Assembly (NCBI RefSeq): GCF_009389715.1
Contig: NC_052399.1
Span: 27,785,146-27,849,145 of the forward strand
Origin: Phoenix dactylifera
Lineage: Eukaryota; Streptophyta; Magnoliopsida; Arecales; Arecaceae
Length of the DNA: 64,000 bases
Reading direction: 5' to 3'
Shown: piece by piece, positions 34,458-45,269 of the stretch
How positions within the stretch are numbered: the stretch's first letter is position 1
Layout of the letters: each line of letters begins with the position of its first letter
The notes under the pieces: generated by a model
The model's database searches: none
What the model saw: only the letters and a program-made list of their open reading frames with translations
Told to the model about the DNA's origin: nothing
Program-made: the position numbers and the translations under genes

Positions 34458-34512
<55 letters not shown>

Positions 34513-37500
34513 ATATAAAAAAAATTCAAGGAAACTGCAGGTGCAATAGTATGACAGATAAAACTCTGTTAGAACTCATTAATTCCCATATATTATCAAA
34601 CAACAATTAATTAGCAGTAAATCGGTGTATTACACTTTCCACTAATTTAGATTTCCAAGCAATCATTTGTGGTACCAGGGAAAAATAGAAGGTTGGTTGC
34701 AATAGCCATGTCAGGGATTCTTTTTTTTACTAAGGAAACATGTCAAGGGATTCTCATCCTCTAGGATTAGCACCATATCTATAATAAATATAAAAATTGA
34801 AAAAGTTATAGCTAATAGCACTCTGCCAATCAAGAAGCAAAATACATTGTGACAAATGAGCAAAATCAATAGCTTACACTTTTATTCTAGATTTGACAGC
34901 TCCAATCTTCTCCACTGAAGTGGAAACATCGACAGAGAAATCAACGGCATCGCCCATGTCTGGACTTCGGTAGAAGTTGCTGATTGGTTTAGTTGCCAAG
35001 ACGGCATTTGGGTAATAAATCTTCTCATTGTTAAATTTCAAGAACACAGTAGTCAATATATTCATTTCTTCTACAATCATCTGCATAGGCGGCAACCATA
35101 GATTATATTTCATTGTCTGTAAGAGACCAATTACCAAATACCTGAGATGGAGATTGTAATGCTTGAAAGTTACCTGAACTTCATCCACAACACAACGATC
35201 ACCAACATCAAAAGGGTGCATAACAAATACAAATATGATTGCTTCAAATACTGTCTTGCAGGTATTTCCAAACATAAAGAACACCACTACGAGCTGTGAT
35301 GAGATAAAGACAAGTACTTTCGTTGTTGCAACACCCATCAAAAGCAGCGTGATGATTACGATTACAACAATAACAAGGCCTGTTGCGAGTTTGTGGAGTT
35401 GGTTGACTGCCGTTTTGGTGTCTTTTAAGGAATGTGCCAGCGATTTACGATCAAGGTAGATCTTCACCTGAAAACAAGATAACAAAGATGTGGTTAGATA
35501 TGGTGCAAACTGCAAATAAATTTCATACTAAGGGTCTGTTTGGATATTTTTGCAGGATTGGGCTTAAAATCCTGTAGGAATCAGGCCTAGCCTATCCAGC
35601 ACATACAATATATGTACAGATTATCTCTAGTATTATACAATATGAGGCTTGGCCCAGCCCATGTAAACTGGACCTCTTCCAGCCCCTTCCTGTAGGATGG
35701 AAAAAAATAAAAAATCCGTTGAGGTCATTTTTTTCTCTCCATGGGATTGGAGCTGGCCCACCCTGAAAAATTTGAATACTGTGAATATGGGCCTAGCCTG
35801 GCTTGTATTCTTCTGAATCTCAGTTGGATTGCATCGATTATCCAAATAGGCCCCTAAATGTGAAGATATTGCATCTTATATAATGATTTTTCCCCCTTTT
35901 ACCAGCTTGCTATTAATTGTAACCTGGCTAGATACTACAATTCATGCGCTGAAACGTTGAAGAATATCTATAGACTAACATGAAAATTAAACAAATAAAA
36001 TGATATCTGAATACGCTATGGCATCAATTAAAACATTCTAAACGTAGATATGAAAAATTTGTAATTACCACCCAGTTCCTCAACGCAGATTTTTTATCCT
36101 TCCAGTCTCTGCAGCTCCCTCAAACAATGGAAGAACGATTTCGACTTCCTCCTTGCTCAAAAATCTCAAAAGATCCTCTGCATCAATATATCTGTGCCCC
36201 AACAAAAAGCCAACACCTCAGTTAATATTAAAGAGGTAAACAAAGAGAAATTTAATACTTAGAAATCTCCTCACTTGCAACCAGGCTTCGCAACATCCTT
36301 AAAAATTCGGTAGGCTGCAGCTTTTGCTTCCCATTCACTAGTTATTTCCCCAGCCTTATGCTCAGGCCCCTCCTCATCAAAACTCTCAATTGTATTTGAA
36401 ATTGTCGTAAGCCCTGATGTCCTAATCACATTGATCAGGCCCTTCATCATCAAAGCCGAGACCTTCTCCTGCTTCATCTTATGAAGCTTTTTAACATCAA
36501 TCACCTCCTGCTTCTTCCCCTTTTTCCCTGTCCCCTTCCCCATGCTCCTAAAGATCAATTTCCCGGTACTCTTTGGAGTCCCCACCTTCTCAGCCAACTC
36601 CCTCACCGGCGGCCCCGATAGTGTCTGCAGTACATATTGATGAAAGATGGACTCTTGGATTCGATCGAAGAACCTGTTCGTATGGAAAGCAGAAGCTAAA
36701 ATCTTTATCAAAAGCGTCTTCACCAACCATACAACCGATCCAATCAGAAGCGAAGCCAGGGCCCGGGAGACGTAATTGAGAACTCTTTGTGTCTTGGGCG
36801 ACCGCGAAACTCCTTGATTGAACAAAAGTAACCAAGAGAGCAGAACCAGACCCAACCAAATGCAAACTTGAACACTATTCTTCAGCCCATACACAAAGTA
36901 CAACACTTTCTTCCTCAGAAGGAAGTTCATTTCTGTCACGAAAATGAGGCCAGTGATGAACCATTGAGTTACCAATCGGCCACAGCAAATTACCGTCACC
37001 ATGAGGCACCATTTCCAAATCTTCAGCCCCCAGAACACAAAGCCCTGCAGCCGGATAACCGTCAAGCTCGCAGCGAGGCACCCCATGGTAAGGATTAGTA
37101 TCATCCACTCGATCAAGGTCCTAACTTTCCACCTCCTTCTCCGCTTTCCGCTCTCGGGGAACTGGTCCTTCTTATAAACCTCTTCATCCTCCTCCTCTTC
37201 ATCGGCGGCAGCCAACGGGGTCTTGGGCGTGCCGGAGGCCCTAGAATTCGGCGAGCTATGGCATGGGGAGCTCGAGGACCGATCATGGGCTGGCGGGCGG
37301 CCGTCTTCAACCGATTTGGAAGCACCGGGGGGTAGAGGCTGCTCGACGAATCTGGATTTAGGCTTGGATATGGAGCGGCCACGTAGGAGGGCCTCGGACT
37401 GGGGAGGCCGGGGGGCCTTCTTGAGGCTGGAGCTGGATTTGATGATCTCAGGGGAAGGGTGTCCAATGGGAGAGTGGGGCTTGGGCTCAGGGTTGGGATC

Positions 37501-37638
37501 TCTTGGGAGATCATCCAAAGACTCCACCTTCGGGACACTGGTGTGGTTCCTAGAGGAATCTGGTGCTGCCCCTTCCTCTGGGATCACTAAGACCACCTCT
37601 ACTTGCTTCTTCTCGAAGGCTGCCTTCAGGGGATCCAT
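34101..37638 (-). pseudogene. MSL10: MSL10-like mechanosensitive channel, copy 1, frameshifted
   Basis: MscS-like plasma-membrane channel gene; exons (minus strand) 36275-37638, 36069-36191, 35174-35467, 34878-35080, 34101-34368. Exon 1 encodes a proline- and serine-rich cytosolic N-terminus, an acidic DEEEEDEE run and five membrane segments starting at WMILILTMGC. The pore helix and MscS beta domain follow (FVMHPFDVGDRC, YYPNAVLATKPISNFYRSP). In exon 2 an A-run has 6 A (7 in copy 2), so the frame breaks after GRIKN and stops three codons later at TGA, before the pore. The glycine of DGVQ, kept in copy 2 and Arabidopsis MSL10, is E here. An upstream in-frame ATG at 37872 lies in inserted DNA and would add 78 aa. 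If the A-run is a read error the protein would be 750 aa. The promoter has been displaced by a LINE. Confidence 0.85.
34461..34507. repeat. (TA)n microsatellite in MSL10 copy 1 last intron
   Basis: About 23 TA units. The same place in copy 2 (about 59,180) reads only GTATATATGTA, so the expansion arose after the duplication. Confidence 0.95.
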
Positions 37639-37703
37639 GGAAGCCCCACAAAACTTTCTGTAAAATCCTAGCTTGTGAATGCCGGTGGAGAGAAAACTTA
37701 GAA

Positions 37704-37979
37704 TGGCGCTAGGGTGTGTTCGGGGATCGAGGTTTTCTATTCTAGCCAACGGCACACCGTCCCCCTTCTTTAAATCCACCATGGAGCTTCTGTAGGGATG
37801 TCCTCTATCCTCATACTTGTTCATCATTTGCTCTGATGTCTTGTCTCGGGCACTACGGGCTGCGTGCGCCACCTAGGAGCTAGAGGCTTACGTCCCAGCT
37901 CTAGAGGCCCAGCCGATATCTCACCTACTCTTTTTTTCGCTAAACATCTCACCTACCCTTTGCCGATAATTGTCTCCTC
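37704..37979. other. Unassigned segment at the 5' end of the LINE insertion
   Basis: Lies between the left target-site repeat and the first recognisable LINE codons. On the minus strand it is open, in frame with the MSL10 copy 1 ATG, and starts MAHAARSARDKTSEQ. I recognise no family. It could be a captured host fragment, an inverted LINE piece produced by twin priming, or filler DNA. Copy 2 lacks it. Confidence 0.5.
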
Positions 37980-39411
37980 TTGACGAGGGTGCGGGTAGCA
38001 GACGCACGGTCCCTCAGGAGAGTGTTGGCCGACTACTGCGTTGCATCGGGGCAGAGAGTGAATGCCTAGAAGTCCATCATCTCCTTCAGTCCTAGCACGA
38101 CGCTTGGGTTTCGACGACCGAGGGATCCGGAGGATTCTAGGGATGCGAGAGCAGAACGGGACCTGGAGCTACCTAGGTGTACCAAGCACAGGTAGGGGAC
38201 TGAGGGTATCTGAGTGCACCAGGCTGCTGCAACGGGTCCAGAGTAGGTTGGAGGGATGGCGGGCAGCGTCTCTATCTTTGATGGGTAGATTGACACTAAT
38301 CAGATATGTACTTGGTTCCATGCCTATCTATCTCATGGCAAACACGGTGATGCCGAGGATAGTGCTACTGAAGATTGAGTGGCTACTTCGGGGCTTCTTA
38401 TGGGACTTGCATGGAGGTAGTCAGGGGGTGCACTTGGTGGCATGGGAGAGCATCTGCCTCCCATTCAGTAAGGGTGACCTTGTGATTCTGTCTCTCTTGG
38501 AGAGACGGGAGGTGCTCATTGCCCGGCATGCAATCCGATTCCTTTTGGAGCCGCAGGGATCTGGAGCCGGACCATGTAGCCTGCTATGGGAGGGTTGGCC
38601 CTGAGGCACTGGCCCAAGGAGGGCGGAGATGTTCCTTCCTTTGGCGAGAGATTGCGATGTACTTGCCTACTGCATTGGTACACACCAGATGACTGATAGG
38701 CGATGGGCGCAGTATTGACGTGGCTGGGGACCCGTGGCCGTGGGTGGATGCTCTTCCCTTGCGGCATTGGCCGACTATGGTTAGCATCGAGGCTGCAGAG
38801 GGCTTGCGCGTCTGTGATCTCCTTGTCCCCAGGGGGGTTGCATGGGACGAGACTAGGCTGGTTCAGCTTTTCGAGGGGCATCTGTCAAAGAGGGTCCAAT
38901 CTCTCCTGTTACCAGGGTGTGCAGGTCCAGACGTCCAAGTTTGGAGCACCTCTACCAGGATCAGTGTTAGTGTGGGCGACCTTTTCCACATTCTTCGGCA
39001 GCAGTACGAGCCTGGGCCAAACTGCACCTGGATCTAGCGCTTGGGACTCCACCCGAGAGTAGCACTGTTCCTTTGGAAGGTGGTTTGAGACCATCTTCCG
39101 ACGAGAGCGGTACTTATTGGACAAGGATTAAGGATTCCCTTGGTTTGTGGGGATTGTGGTGTGGATGAGACGTGGACCATGCCTTGTTTCAATGCACATG
39201 GGCTAGGGCGACTTGGCGACTGGCAAAGATCCCGTGGGAGGTTCAGGGCTGGAGGGACTTCTCTTACAGGCCATGCGCCGATGCTCGAAGTCCCCACTGC
39301 TTCGCCAGGAGGCGGCTCGAGCGATTTGCACATCCTACCATATTTGGCTAGCTAGAAACGCTCGAATCTTTGGCGAACGCAGTATGTCGCCGAAACTTGT
39401 GGTGGAGAGTG
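37980..39411 (+). pseudogene. LINE ORF2 remnant: RT C-terminus and zf-RVT
   Basis: Plant L1-type ORF2. It begins late in the reverse transcriptase (RVLADYCVASGQRVNA, then a stop and frame change). A long frame at 38062-38604 carries GTWSYLGVP, VQSRLEGWRAASLSLMGRL and LLRGFLWD, the conserved RT thumb/connection. After 38604 the homology continues through the zinc-binding zf-RVT region (VSVGDLF, VALFLWKVV, CGDCG) in changing frames with stops. The catalytic FADD-type motif would lie upstream and is missing. The ORF is interrupted at 39411 by the gypsy element and resumes at 43998. Not functional. Confidence 0.85.
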
Positions 39412-40495
39412 TGATGGGGGCTCACGGTTCAAAGCCCCTCACCAAGCCCCTTTGCCACGCGCTCCTTGCATGCGCCTTTGAAAATCGCTGACGGTGGACT
39501 GATTGTAGGTAACGCCAGTGGAATAAAGCAATACAAAGATCAACAATGCAGCTAAACTGAATTTATTCCACTCAAATTGAAGAACAAACAATAACAAGAA
39601 CAATCAAAACAATCTAGTAGAGCAATCAAGGATCTCTACTAGCCCAAATCTAGCAAAGGATCGAAAAGATCCCTTCCTAGCCCAATCTAGTGGAGATTGA
39701 TGTATCAACGACTAGCCCAAGTGCTAGAATATAACATCTAAGGACCGAATTTATTGAAGGCCTAACCTCTCAATAGCCCAAGTCTAAGGCTTAACCCCTA
39801 GACCGAAATCGGCACAATGCCGCCCAAGCCTTTCGACCGACTCTCTCACAAGAGAATAAGACTAAACTCAACTCTGGGATAACTTTGGATGCCTGACAAT
39901 GACTCTTTACAACTCCTTTTATAGATCCAAGATCCTAGACAATTTTAAGTAACTCTCCCTAAGATAAACATGGAAAACCGTCTTTACACGGATTCTTGCT
40001 GATGTGGCAACCTGCAATGCTTTTCCACCCTTGATTTGCATGTGATCAAGGGCTTGGAGGAGTCCTAGAAGATCTCCAAATTGATCTCCCGGATTTGCAT
40101 GGGATCCGCATCCTGAATGCACGGGATGCACGTCCCGGATGGCCGGGATTCGTGATTCTGAGAATCTGTAGGATCTTCGATTGACAAGGCCGAGGTCGGC
40201 TCGGCCTCGAGCTGAGGTCGGCTCAGCCTGAGGTCGGCTCGGCCTTCTGAGGTCAACTCAGCCTTCTGATATCGGCTCGGCCTTCTGGCCGAGGTTCAAA
40301 CGCCCATTGGGTTAACAGGGCGAGGTCTGGCGCACAGGCGGATCCCACGCAATGCCTAAGTTGTGGATGAACCCTGTGGTCAGCCAAGGTCGTCCGGCCA
40401 CAAAACACATCTTTTGGCCACTTTGGCCTTCGATTGGCACATGGTTCTCTCTCGGTTTGGCACTATGGCGGCTTTGCTTGCGTAGGTCCTCAGCA
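39412..40495 (-). repeat. Gypsy 3' LTR (1084 bp)
   Basis: Aligns with 42794-43997. The LTR interior has a GAGGTCGGCTCGGCCTTCT-type 19-bp minisatellite at about 40,187-40,290. This copy has about 5 units, the other about 10, which explains the ~120 bp length difference. Confidence 0.93.
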
Positions 40496-40557
40496 AACTC
40501 CCTACCTTGAAAAATATTCTTACCCCCAAGGATATGCTCTTAGTGTCGTCGAACTCC

Positions 40558-42401
40558 TCAATTGGCCCCTTGTGTAGCTTCTTCTTTACACCTTCGGCCG
40601 TACAGTGTCTCCAATATATTGGCCTCACAATGCCTCATATCATTGCTGCCCCAAGCGGTCCACTTCCTCATCCGTCCACCAAGTCTGAACTTCATAATCA
40701 TCGACTCATAGTTTGTCTCTATCTTGCCCAATCCCCGAAGCCATGAAATCCTAAGTACCACATCTAGTCCTACCAACTGTAGTACATGCAAATCAACACT
40801 AATGTGAACTCCTTGGACCTTCATTTTTACATCTCTGATAATCTCCTCACACTTCATCCTCTCTCCACTTGCAATTTTTACCTCAAAGTGCTCCACTGAT
40901 AGACCTTTCAAGCCCACCTTTTGAAGTGTCTCTGCGTTAATAAAATTACGTGAAGAGCCCGAATCAATCAATAAAGAAACTTCATGCGTACTGATCCATG
41001 CCATAAGCCGCATAGTAGAAGGTTTTTGAACTCCCGACATGACATGCAATGAAAGTTCAGCTTCTTTGGTCACTTCATAATGCTCGACCTTTAGATTTTT
41101 CACCATCTTCATCAGAAAATTCAGACACCTCGTCCTCTTCCTCACTGTTTGCATCAAGGATATAGACTTAGCCGGTCTTGCAACGATGCTCCCGGCTCCA
41201 CTTTTTACCGTACTTGAAACATAGTCCTTTTTTAATGTAATCCTTCAGCTCATCACGAGTCAGTTTTTTTATCTCCTTCGGCCAGTGTTTGTTGCTAGTT
41301 CCGGCCTCTTCTTTGCCTTCATTCGTCGCCTTGGATGGTGGGGATTCGGTGTGCTTGCTGCCCGTACCATCGTTGGACATCCGCCGCTCCGAGTTATAGC
41401 TTTGGTCTAGAATTTCTGCCATGCGCATCGCCTCTTGTAGCCGCGTTGGTTGTTTGAGCTTGATCTCCTTGGCAAGCCACGGTTTGAGGCCGTCGATGAA
41501 GATACCAAGTAAGGCTTCGTTGGACCATCCGCTGACCATTGTTTGTAATTGCCGGAACTCATCGATGTACGTCTAGACTTTGCCCTCTTGCTTGAGTTTT
41601 GCAAGTTGGCCATTGTGACTGATAACAGGGGAAGGTCCCCATTGCTTCATGAATTCATCAACAAAAGCAGTCTAACCCAATCTTCTCCCCTCTTTTTCAT
41701 ACAAGGCCCGGATCCACCTCCACCATCGGCTAGCCCTACCTTTTAAGTGGAAACTTGCTAGGGTAACCCGATCAGCCCGTGGAATATCATAAACATCAAA
41801 ATATTGATCCGCCTTGTCAAGCCACTCATACGAGTCTCCTCCTTCAAACTTTGGAAAATCAATTTTGGGTTTCCTAAGCCCTTCTTTTCTAGGCCGTGGA
41901 CTCTTATAGTCATCATCTCCAAAGTTATCACCTTGCCATGGGTTCTCTCCGGCCGTGAGGCCTTTGAGCATGAAAGGGACATTCTTCGGGTTCACCATCA
42001 ACCTCATCATGACTTTTATGGCCATTACTAACCCGCTCTTCATCAAGCCATCTTTCAAAAACTAAACCCTTGGCTTTGATTCTTCCTCCCATTCGGGCAT
42101 GGTGCCTAACGCCATGATCTACATGATGTGTACCCTGAATACTAATGGCACCACTCCCATACCTTGCTCGGCCCTGCCGTGCGGCATGCGACCTAGGCAC
42201 TTCTTTTTACATCCTCTTATTTTTCCTCTCTAGTATCCTCCTTTCCAACCTCTCAATGGTAACATTATTCTCTCTCCTTATTTCAGCCATATTCGCAACC
42301 AAAGTATTGGACAAAATTTCCAATGCCCGGTTTAGGTTGGCCGAACTAACTTCAAGGGCCTCTAACCTTCTATCCTGGTTGTTGTTTTGGGGAGACTCCA
42401 T
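40558..42401 (-). pseudogene. Gypsy gag-protease remnant
   Basis: Three frames read in order on the minus strand. (1) 42401-42207: a coiled-coil-like gag start, MESPQNNNQDRRLEALE. (2) 42058-41168, in two frames: the retrotransposon gag core (DFPKFEGGDSYEWLDKADQY, FHLKGRASRWW, FIDGLKPWLAKEI), then a degenerate zinc knuckle CFKYGKKWSREHRC where the usual second Cys is Tyr. (3) 41157-40558: a retropepsin-like domain with active site LLIDSGSSRNFI. Frames are interrupted by stops and shifts, so no continuous polyprotein exists. The reading ends just before the 3' LTR with no RT. Confidence 0.85.
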
Positions 42402-42793
42402 CTCCTTTTAACCCTCTGTTATAGGACTCCAAAATCCTGAGACAATAGCTCCTCAAACCTCCTGCGGTTGTCACCCAAAGGATGAACCAATCCACCTGAT
42501 TTGTACACCAGTCAATCAGCCTCCCACAAGGATTTTACAATTATAAAAATAGAAAATTATAAATACCCAATCGAATACAAATTCTAGTCCAATACAAGAT
42601 GCAGAATTTTTATAAAGCTCTCCAAAAGACAAAATACAACTTGTAAGGCTCTTTCTCACCCAAAATCCACACCTTAATCACTAAAGAAACTCCCTCAGAT
42701 TTCAGATCAATGAAAACAGCAACTAAACTCAGATCTGAATATTAAAACTCAAATGTTACCTCCTTGAGTTCGACTCTCAATGAAAGCACCAAT

Positions 42794-43997
42794 TGATGGG
42801 GGCTCACGGTCCCAAGCCCCTCACCAAGCCCCTTTGCCTCGCTCTTTGGCATGCGCCTTTAGCGAAATCACTGATGATGGACCGATTGTAGGTAACGCTG
42901 GTTGAATAACTCAGTGCGAAGATTAACAATGAAAGTAAACTGAATTTTACTCCACTCAAATTGAAGAATAAACAGTAACAAGAACAATCAAAACAATCGA
43001 GTAGAGCAATCAATAATCTCTACTAGCCCAAATCTTGCAAAGGATCGAAAGAATCCCTTCCTAGCCTAATCTAGTAGAGATTGATGTATCAACCACTAGC
43101 CCAAGTCCTAGAACATAAGATCTAAGAACCGAATCTATTGAAGGCCTAACCCCTCAATAGCCCAAGTCTGAGGCTTAACCCCTAGGCCGAAATCGGCACA
43201 ATGCCGTTCATGCCTTTCGGCCGACTCTCTCACAAGAGAATAAGACTAAACTCAACTCTGAGATAACTCTGGGATGCCTGACAATAGCTCCTTACAACTC
43301 CTTTTATAGACCCAAGACCCTAGACAATTTCAAGTAACTCTCCCTAAGATAAACATGGAAAACCGTCTTCCCACGTATTTTTGCTGATGTGGCAACGTGC
43401 AATGCTTTTCCACTCTTGATTTGCATGTGATCAAGGGCTTGGAGAAGTCCTAGAAGATCTCTAACTTGATCTCCTGGATTTGCATGGGATCTGCATCTTG
43501 GATGCATGAGATGCGCGTCCCGGATGGCCGGGACTCGTGATTCTGAGGATCTGCGGGATCTTCGATTAACAAGGCCGAGGTTGGCTCGGCCTTGAGCTAA
43601 GGTCAGCCTGGCCTCTGGCTGAGGTAGGCTTGGCCTGAGGTCATCTCAACCTTCTGAGGTCGGCTCGGCCTCTTGAGATTGGCCTTCTGAGGTCGTCTCG
43701 GCCTCCTGAGCTCGGCCTTCTGAGGTCGGCCATCTGAGCTCGGCTCGGCCTTCTGAGATCGGCTTGGCCTTCTGAGGTCGGTCTTCTGGCTGAGGTTCGA
43801 ACGCCCGTTGAGTTGACGGGGCGAGGTCTGGCGCGCGGGCGGATCCCATGCAATGCCTAAGTCGTGGATGAACCTTATGGTCGGCCAAGGGTCATCCAGC
43901 CACAAAATATATCTTTTGTCCACTTTGGCCTTCGGTTGGCACATGGTTCTCTCTCGGCTTGGCACTATGGTGGTTTTGCTTGCATGGGTCCTCAACA
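42794..43997 (-). repeat. Gypsy 5' LTR (1204 bp)
   Basis: Second LTR, with the longer 19-bp minisatellite array at about 43,575-43,800. Outside the array it matches the other LTR closely with scattered substitutions, so the insertion is not very recent. Confidence 0.93.
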
Positions 43998-44516
43998 GAG
44001 TGCCCGTGTGCAGACAGCGGAGCTCAGTCTCATCATACTTGTTGAAGAGACCTTGATAGCTCGGGACATCTGGGCTTCGACAGCATCCCGTATGGTGTTT
44101 TTCACCTGGGAGCCCCTACCCCCGAGTTTCCTCAAGGTCAATTTCTACGGGTCTGTCTTAGACGGAGGTACGAGGAGCGATGCGGGTTTTGTTATTCGAG
44201 ACTTGTCTGCCAGGGTTGTGGCTGCAAGGGGCTGTCAACTCTTCGACATATTGGTTTCGAATGCGGAACTGTGGGCCGCTTGGGCAGGCCTTTGTCATAC
44301 TCGGTGTGTTTTACAGGTCAATTCCATCATCCTGGAGGGGGACTCGGCCACTGTCATCAATTGGATCCGGGGGGCCCAAGGGGTAATGGTTGCGTCCACT
44401 CTTTGCTCCGAGATATCTGGGCAATGGTGAGGGATGGAGGGGCCTTTCAGGCCAAGCATGTTTTCCATGAAGCCAATGGGGTTGTGGATTGGGTGGCTGG
44501 CTGGCTGCTTATGTAG
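43998..44516 (+). pseudogene. LINE ORF2 C-terminus: RNase H domain
   Basis: Continuation of the interrupted LINE. It encodes SFLKVNFYGSVLDGGTRSDA, GFVIRDLSARVVAA, NAELWAAWAGL and LEGDSATVINWIRG, an RNase H-like domain of plant LINE ORF2. In FYGS the usual first catalytic Asp (FDGS) is Tyr. It then runs to HEANGVVDWVAGW and stops at about 44,514. Together with 37980-39411 this is one insertion split by the gypsy element. Confidence 0.85.
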
Positions 44517-44662
44517 CCAGTCACTCTAGTAGTACCTTGTGGGCTGGAGATGGAGAGTTGCCCCTGGCACTCCGAGATATTCTGTTTTTTGATTTTATTG
44601 GGTGCATCCGTACTTGTCAGGTATGATCCACCTGCCTTAGCCAAAAAAAAAAGAAAAAAAAA

Positions 44663-44717
44663 GAGAGAACTTAGAAACCCTAACCCTAGCCGTTTCCAAA
44701 AGCCTCGATAACCCTTG
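44663..44717 (-). promoter_or_regulatory. Orphaned MSL10 copy 1 leader with TELO box
   Basis: After the right target-site repeat the sequence matches the MSL10 copy 2 leader (62379 onward), including AAACCCTAACCCTAG at 44675-44689 and CCTCGATAACCCTT. This leader and TELO box belonged directly upstream of MSL10 copy 1 and now lie about 7 kb from its start codon. Confidence 0.8.
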
Positions 44718-44935
44718 CGTGTCTGTGATCTCCTTGTCTCCAGGAGGGCTGTATGGGACGAGACTAGGCTGGTTCAGTTTTTCGGAGGGCGTCTGGTGGA
44801 GAGGGTATTTTTTATCTGGAAGCCTCCACCTCCGAGTTTCCTCAAGGTCAACTTCGATGGGTCTATCTTGGACGGAGATACGAGGGGCGGTGCGGATTTT
44901 GTTATTCGGGACCTGTATGCCAGTGTCGGTAGGTA
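44718..44935 (+). pseudogene. Second LINE fragment (zf-RVT joined to RNase H)
   Basis: Matches two separate parts of LINE ORF2: CGTGTCTGTGATCTCCTTGT (as at about 38,807) and, after a deletion, SFLKVNFDGSILDGDTRGGA, DFVIRDL (as at about 44,120-44,210). It keeps the FDGS aspartate lost in the larger LINE. It stops at the boundary of the ACL5 duplicate. Confidence 0.8.
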
Positions 44936-45231
44936 ATTTTATCTAATCGACCAATCCTAATTGGCATGGTATTTTGATATCGATACAAGTGAGTTATCGG
45001 GGACAAGGCATAGTGGAGGTACGAAAGAATTTTGGTGATTTTCACCGTGTGGGACATATGCACCACAATAGATGCATGTGTCAATTTCAAGTACTAGCAT
45101 GGCCAATTTGGTAAACTGCAGGAGCCATTTTGCGACGCGTGGTGCGGGAGAGGCCGTAGGTGGACTCTCCACGGAGAGGTCGGTAGGTGGACTCTCCACA
45201 AACTTTAAATCCTTCCTTCCTTCCTCTCTCA

Positions 45232-45269
<38 letters not shown>

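Larger units (their letters stand above)
32838..37703 (-). repeat. Segmental duplication, MSL10 block, copy A
   Basis: Matches 57629-62390 base for base over most of its length, covering the 3' flank, all five MSL10-like exons, all introns and about 65 bp of leader. Differences are substitutions, small indels and a (TA)n expansion in the last intron. The right end is set by the LINE insertion at 37704. Confidence 0.95.
39412..43997 (-). mobile_element. Ty3/gypsy LTR element lacking pol (gag-protease only)
   Basis: Complete structure with LTRs at 39412-40495 and 42794-43997, beginning TG and ending CA. A 5-bp target-site duplication GAGTG lies at 39407-39411 and 43998-44002. Gene order shows it is on the minus strand. 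Just inside the 5' LTR the minus strand reads TGGTGCTTTCATTGAGAG, a likely primer-binding site; the purine-rich GGTAGGGAG next to the other LTR is a likely polypurine tract. The internal region is only about 2.3 kb and encodes gag and protease; reverse transcriptase, RNase H and integrase are absent. It is therefore non-autonomous, by deletion or as a gag-only family. Confidence 0.93.
37704..44662 (+). mobile_element. 5'-truncated L1-type LINE, with nested gypsy element
   Basis: Plus-strand LINE flanked by target-site repeats: GAGAGAAAACTTAGAA at 37688-37703 and GAGAGAACTTAGAA at 44663-44676. The second is preceded by an A-rich tail (44643-44662). Leader sequence matching MSL10 copy 2 continues directly after the right repeat, which shows the insertion split the 5' leader of MSL10 copy 1. 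The LINE keeps the C-terminal half of ORF2 and is interrupted at 39412-43997 by a Ty3/gypsy element. The first ~275 bp (37704-37979) are not recognisably LINE. Confidence 0.85.

Noticed and set aside
36868-37663. Long antisense frames opposite MSL10 exon 1 (both copies)
   Set aside because: Shadows of the conserved coding exon; splice structure and family homology support only the minus strand.
40187-40290. CRISPR-like direct repeats in the LTRs
   Set aside because: 19-bp units are contiguous without unique spacers; a minisatellite in a eukaryotic LTR.
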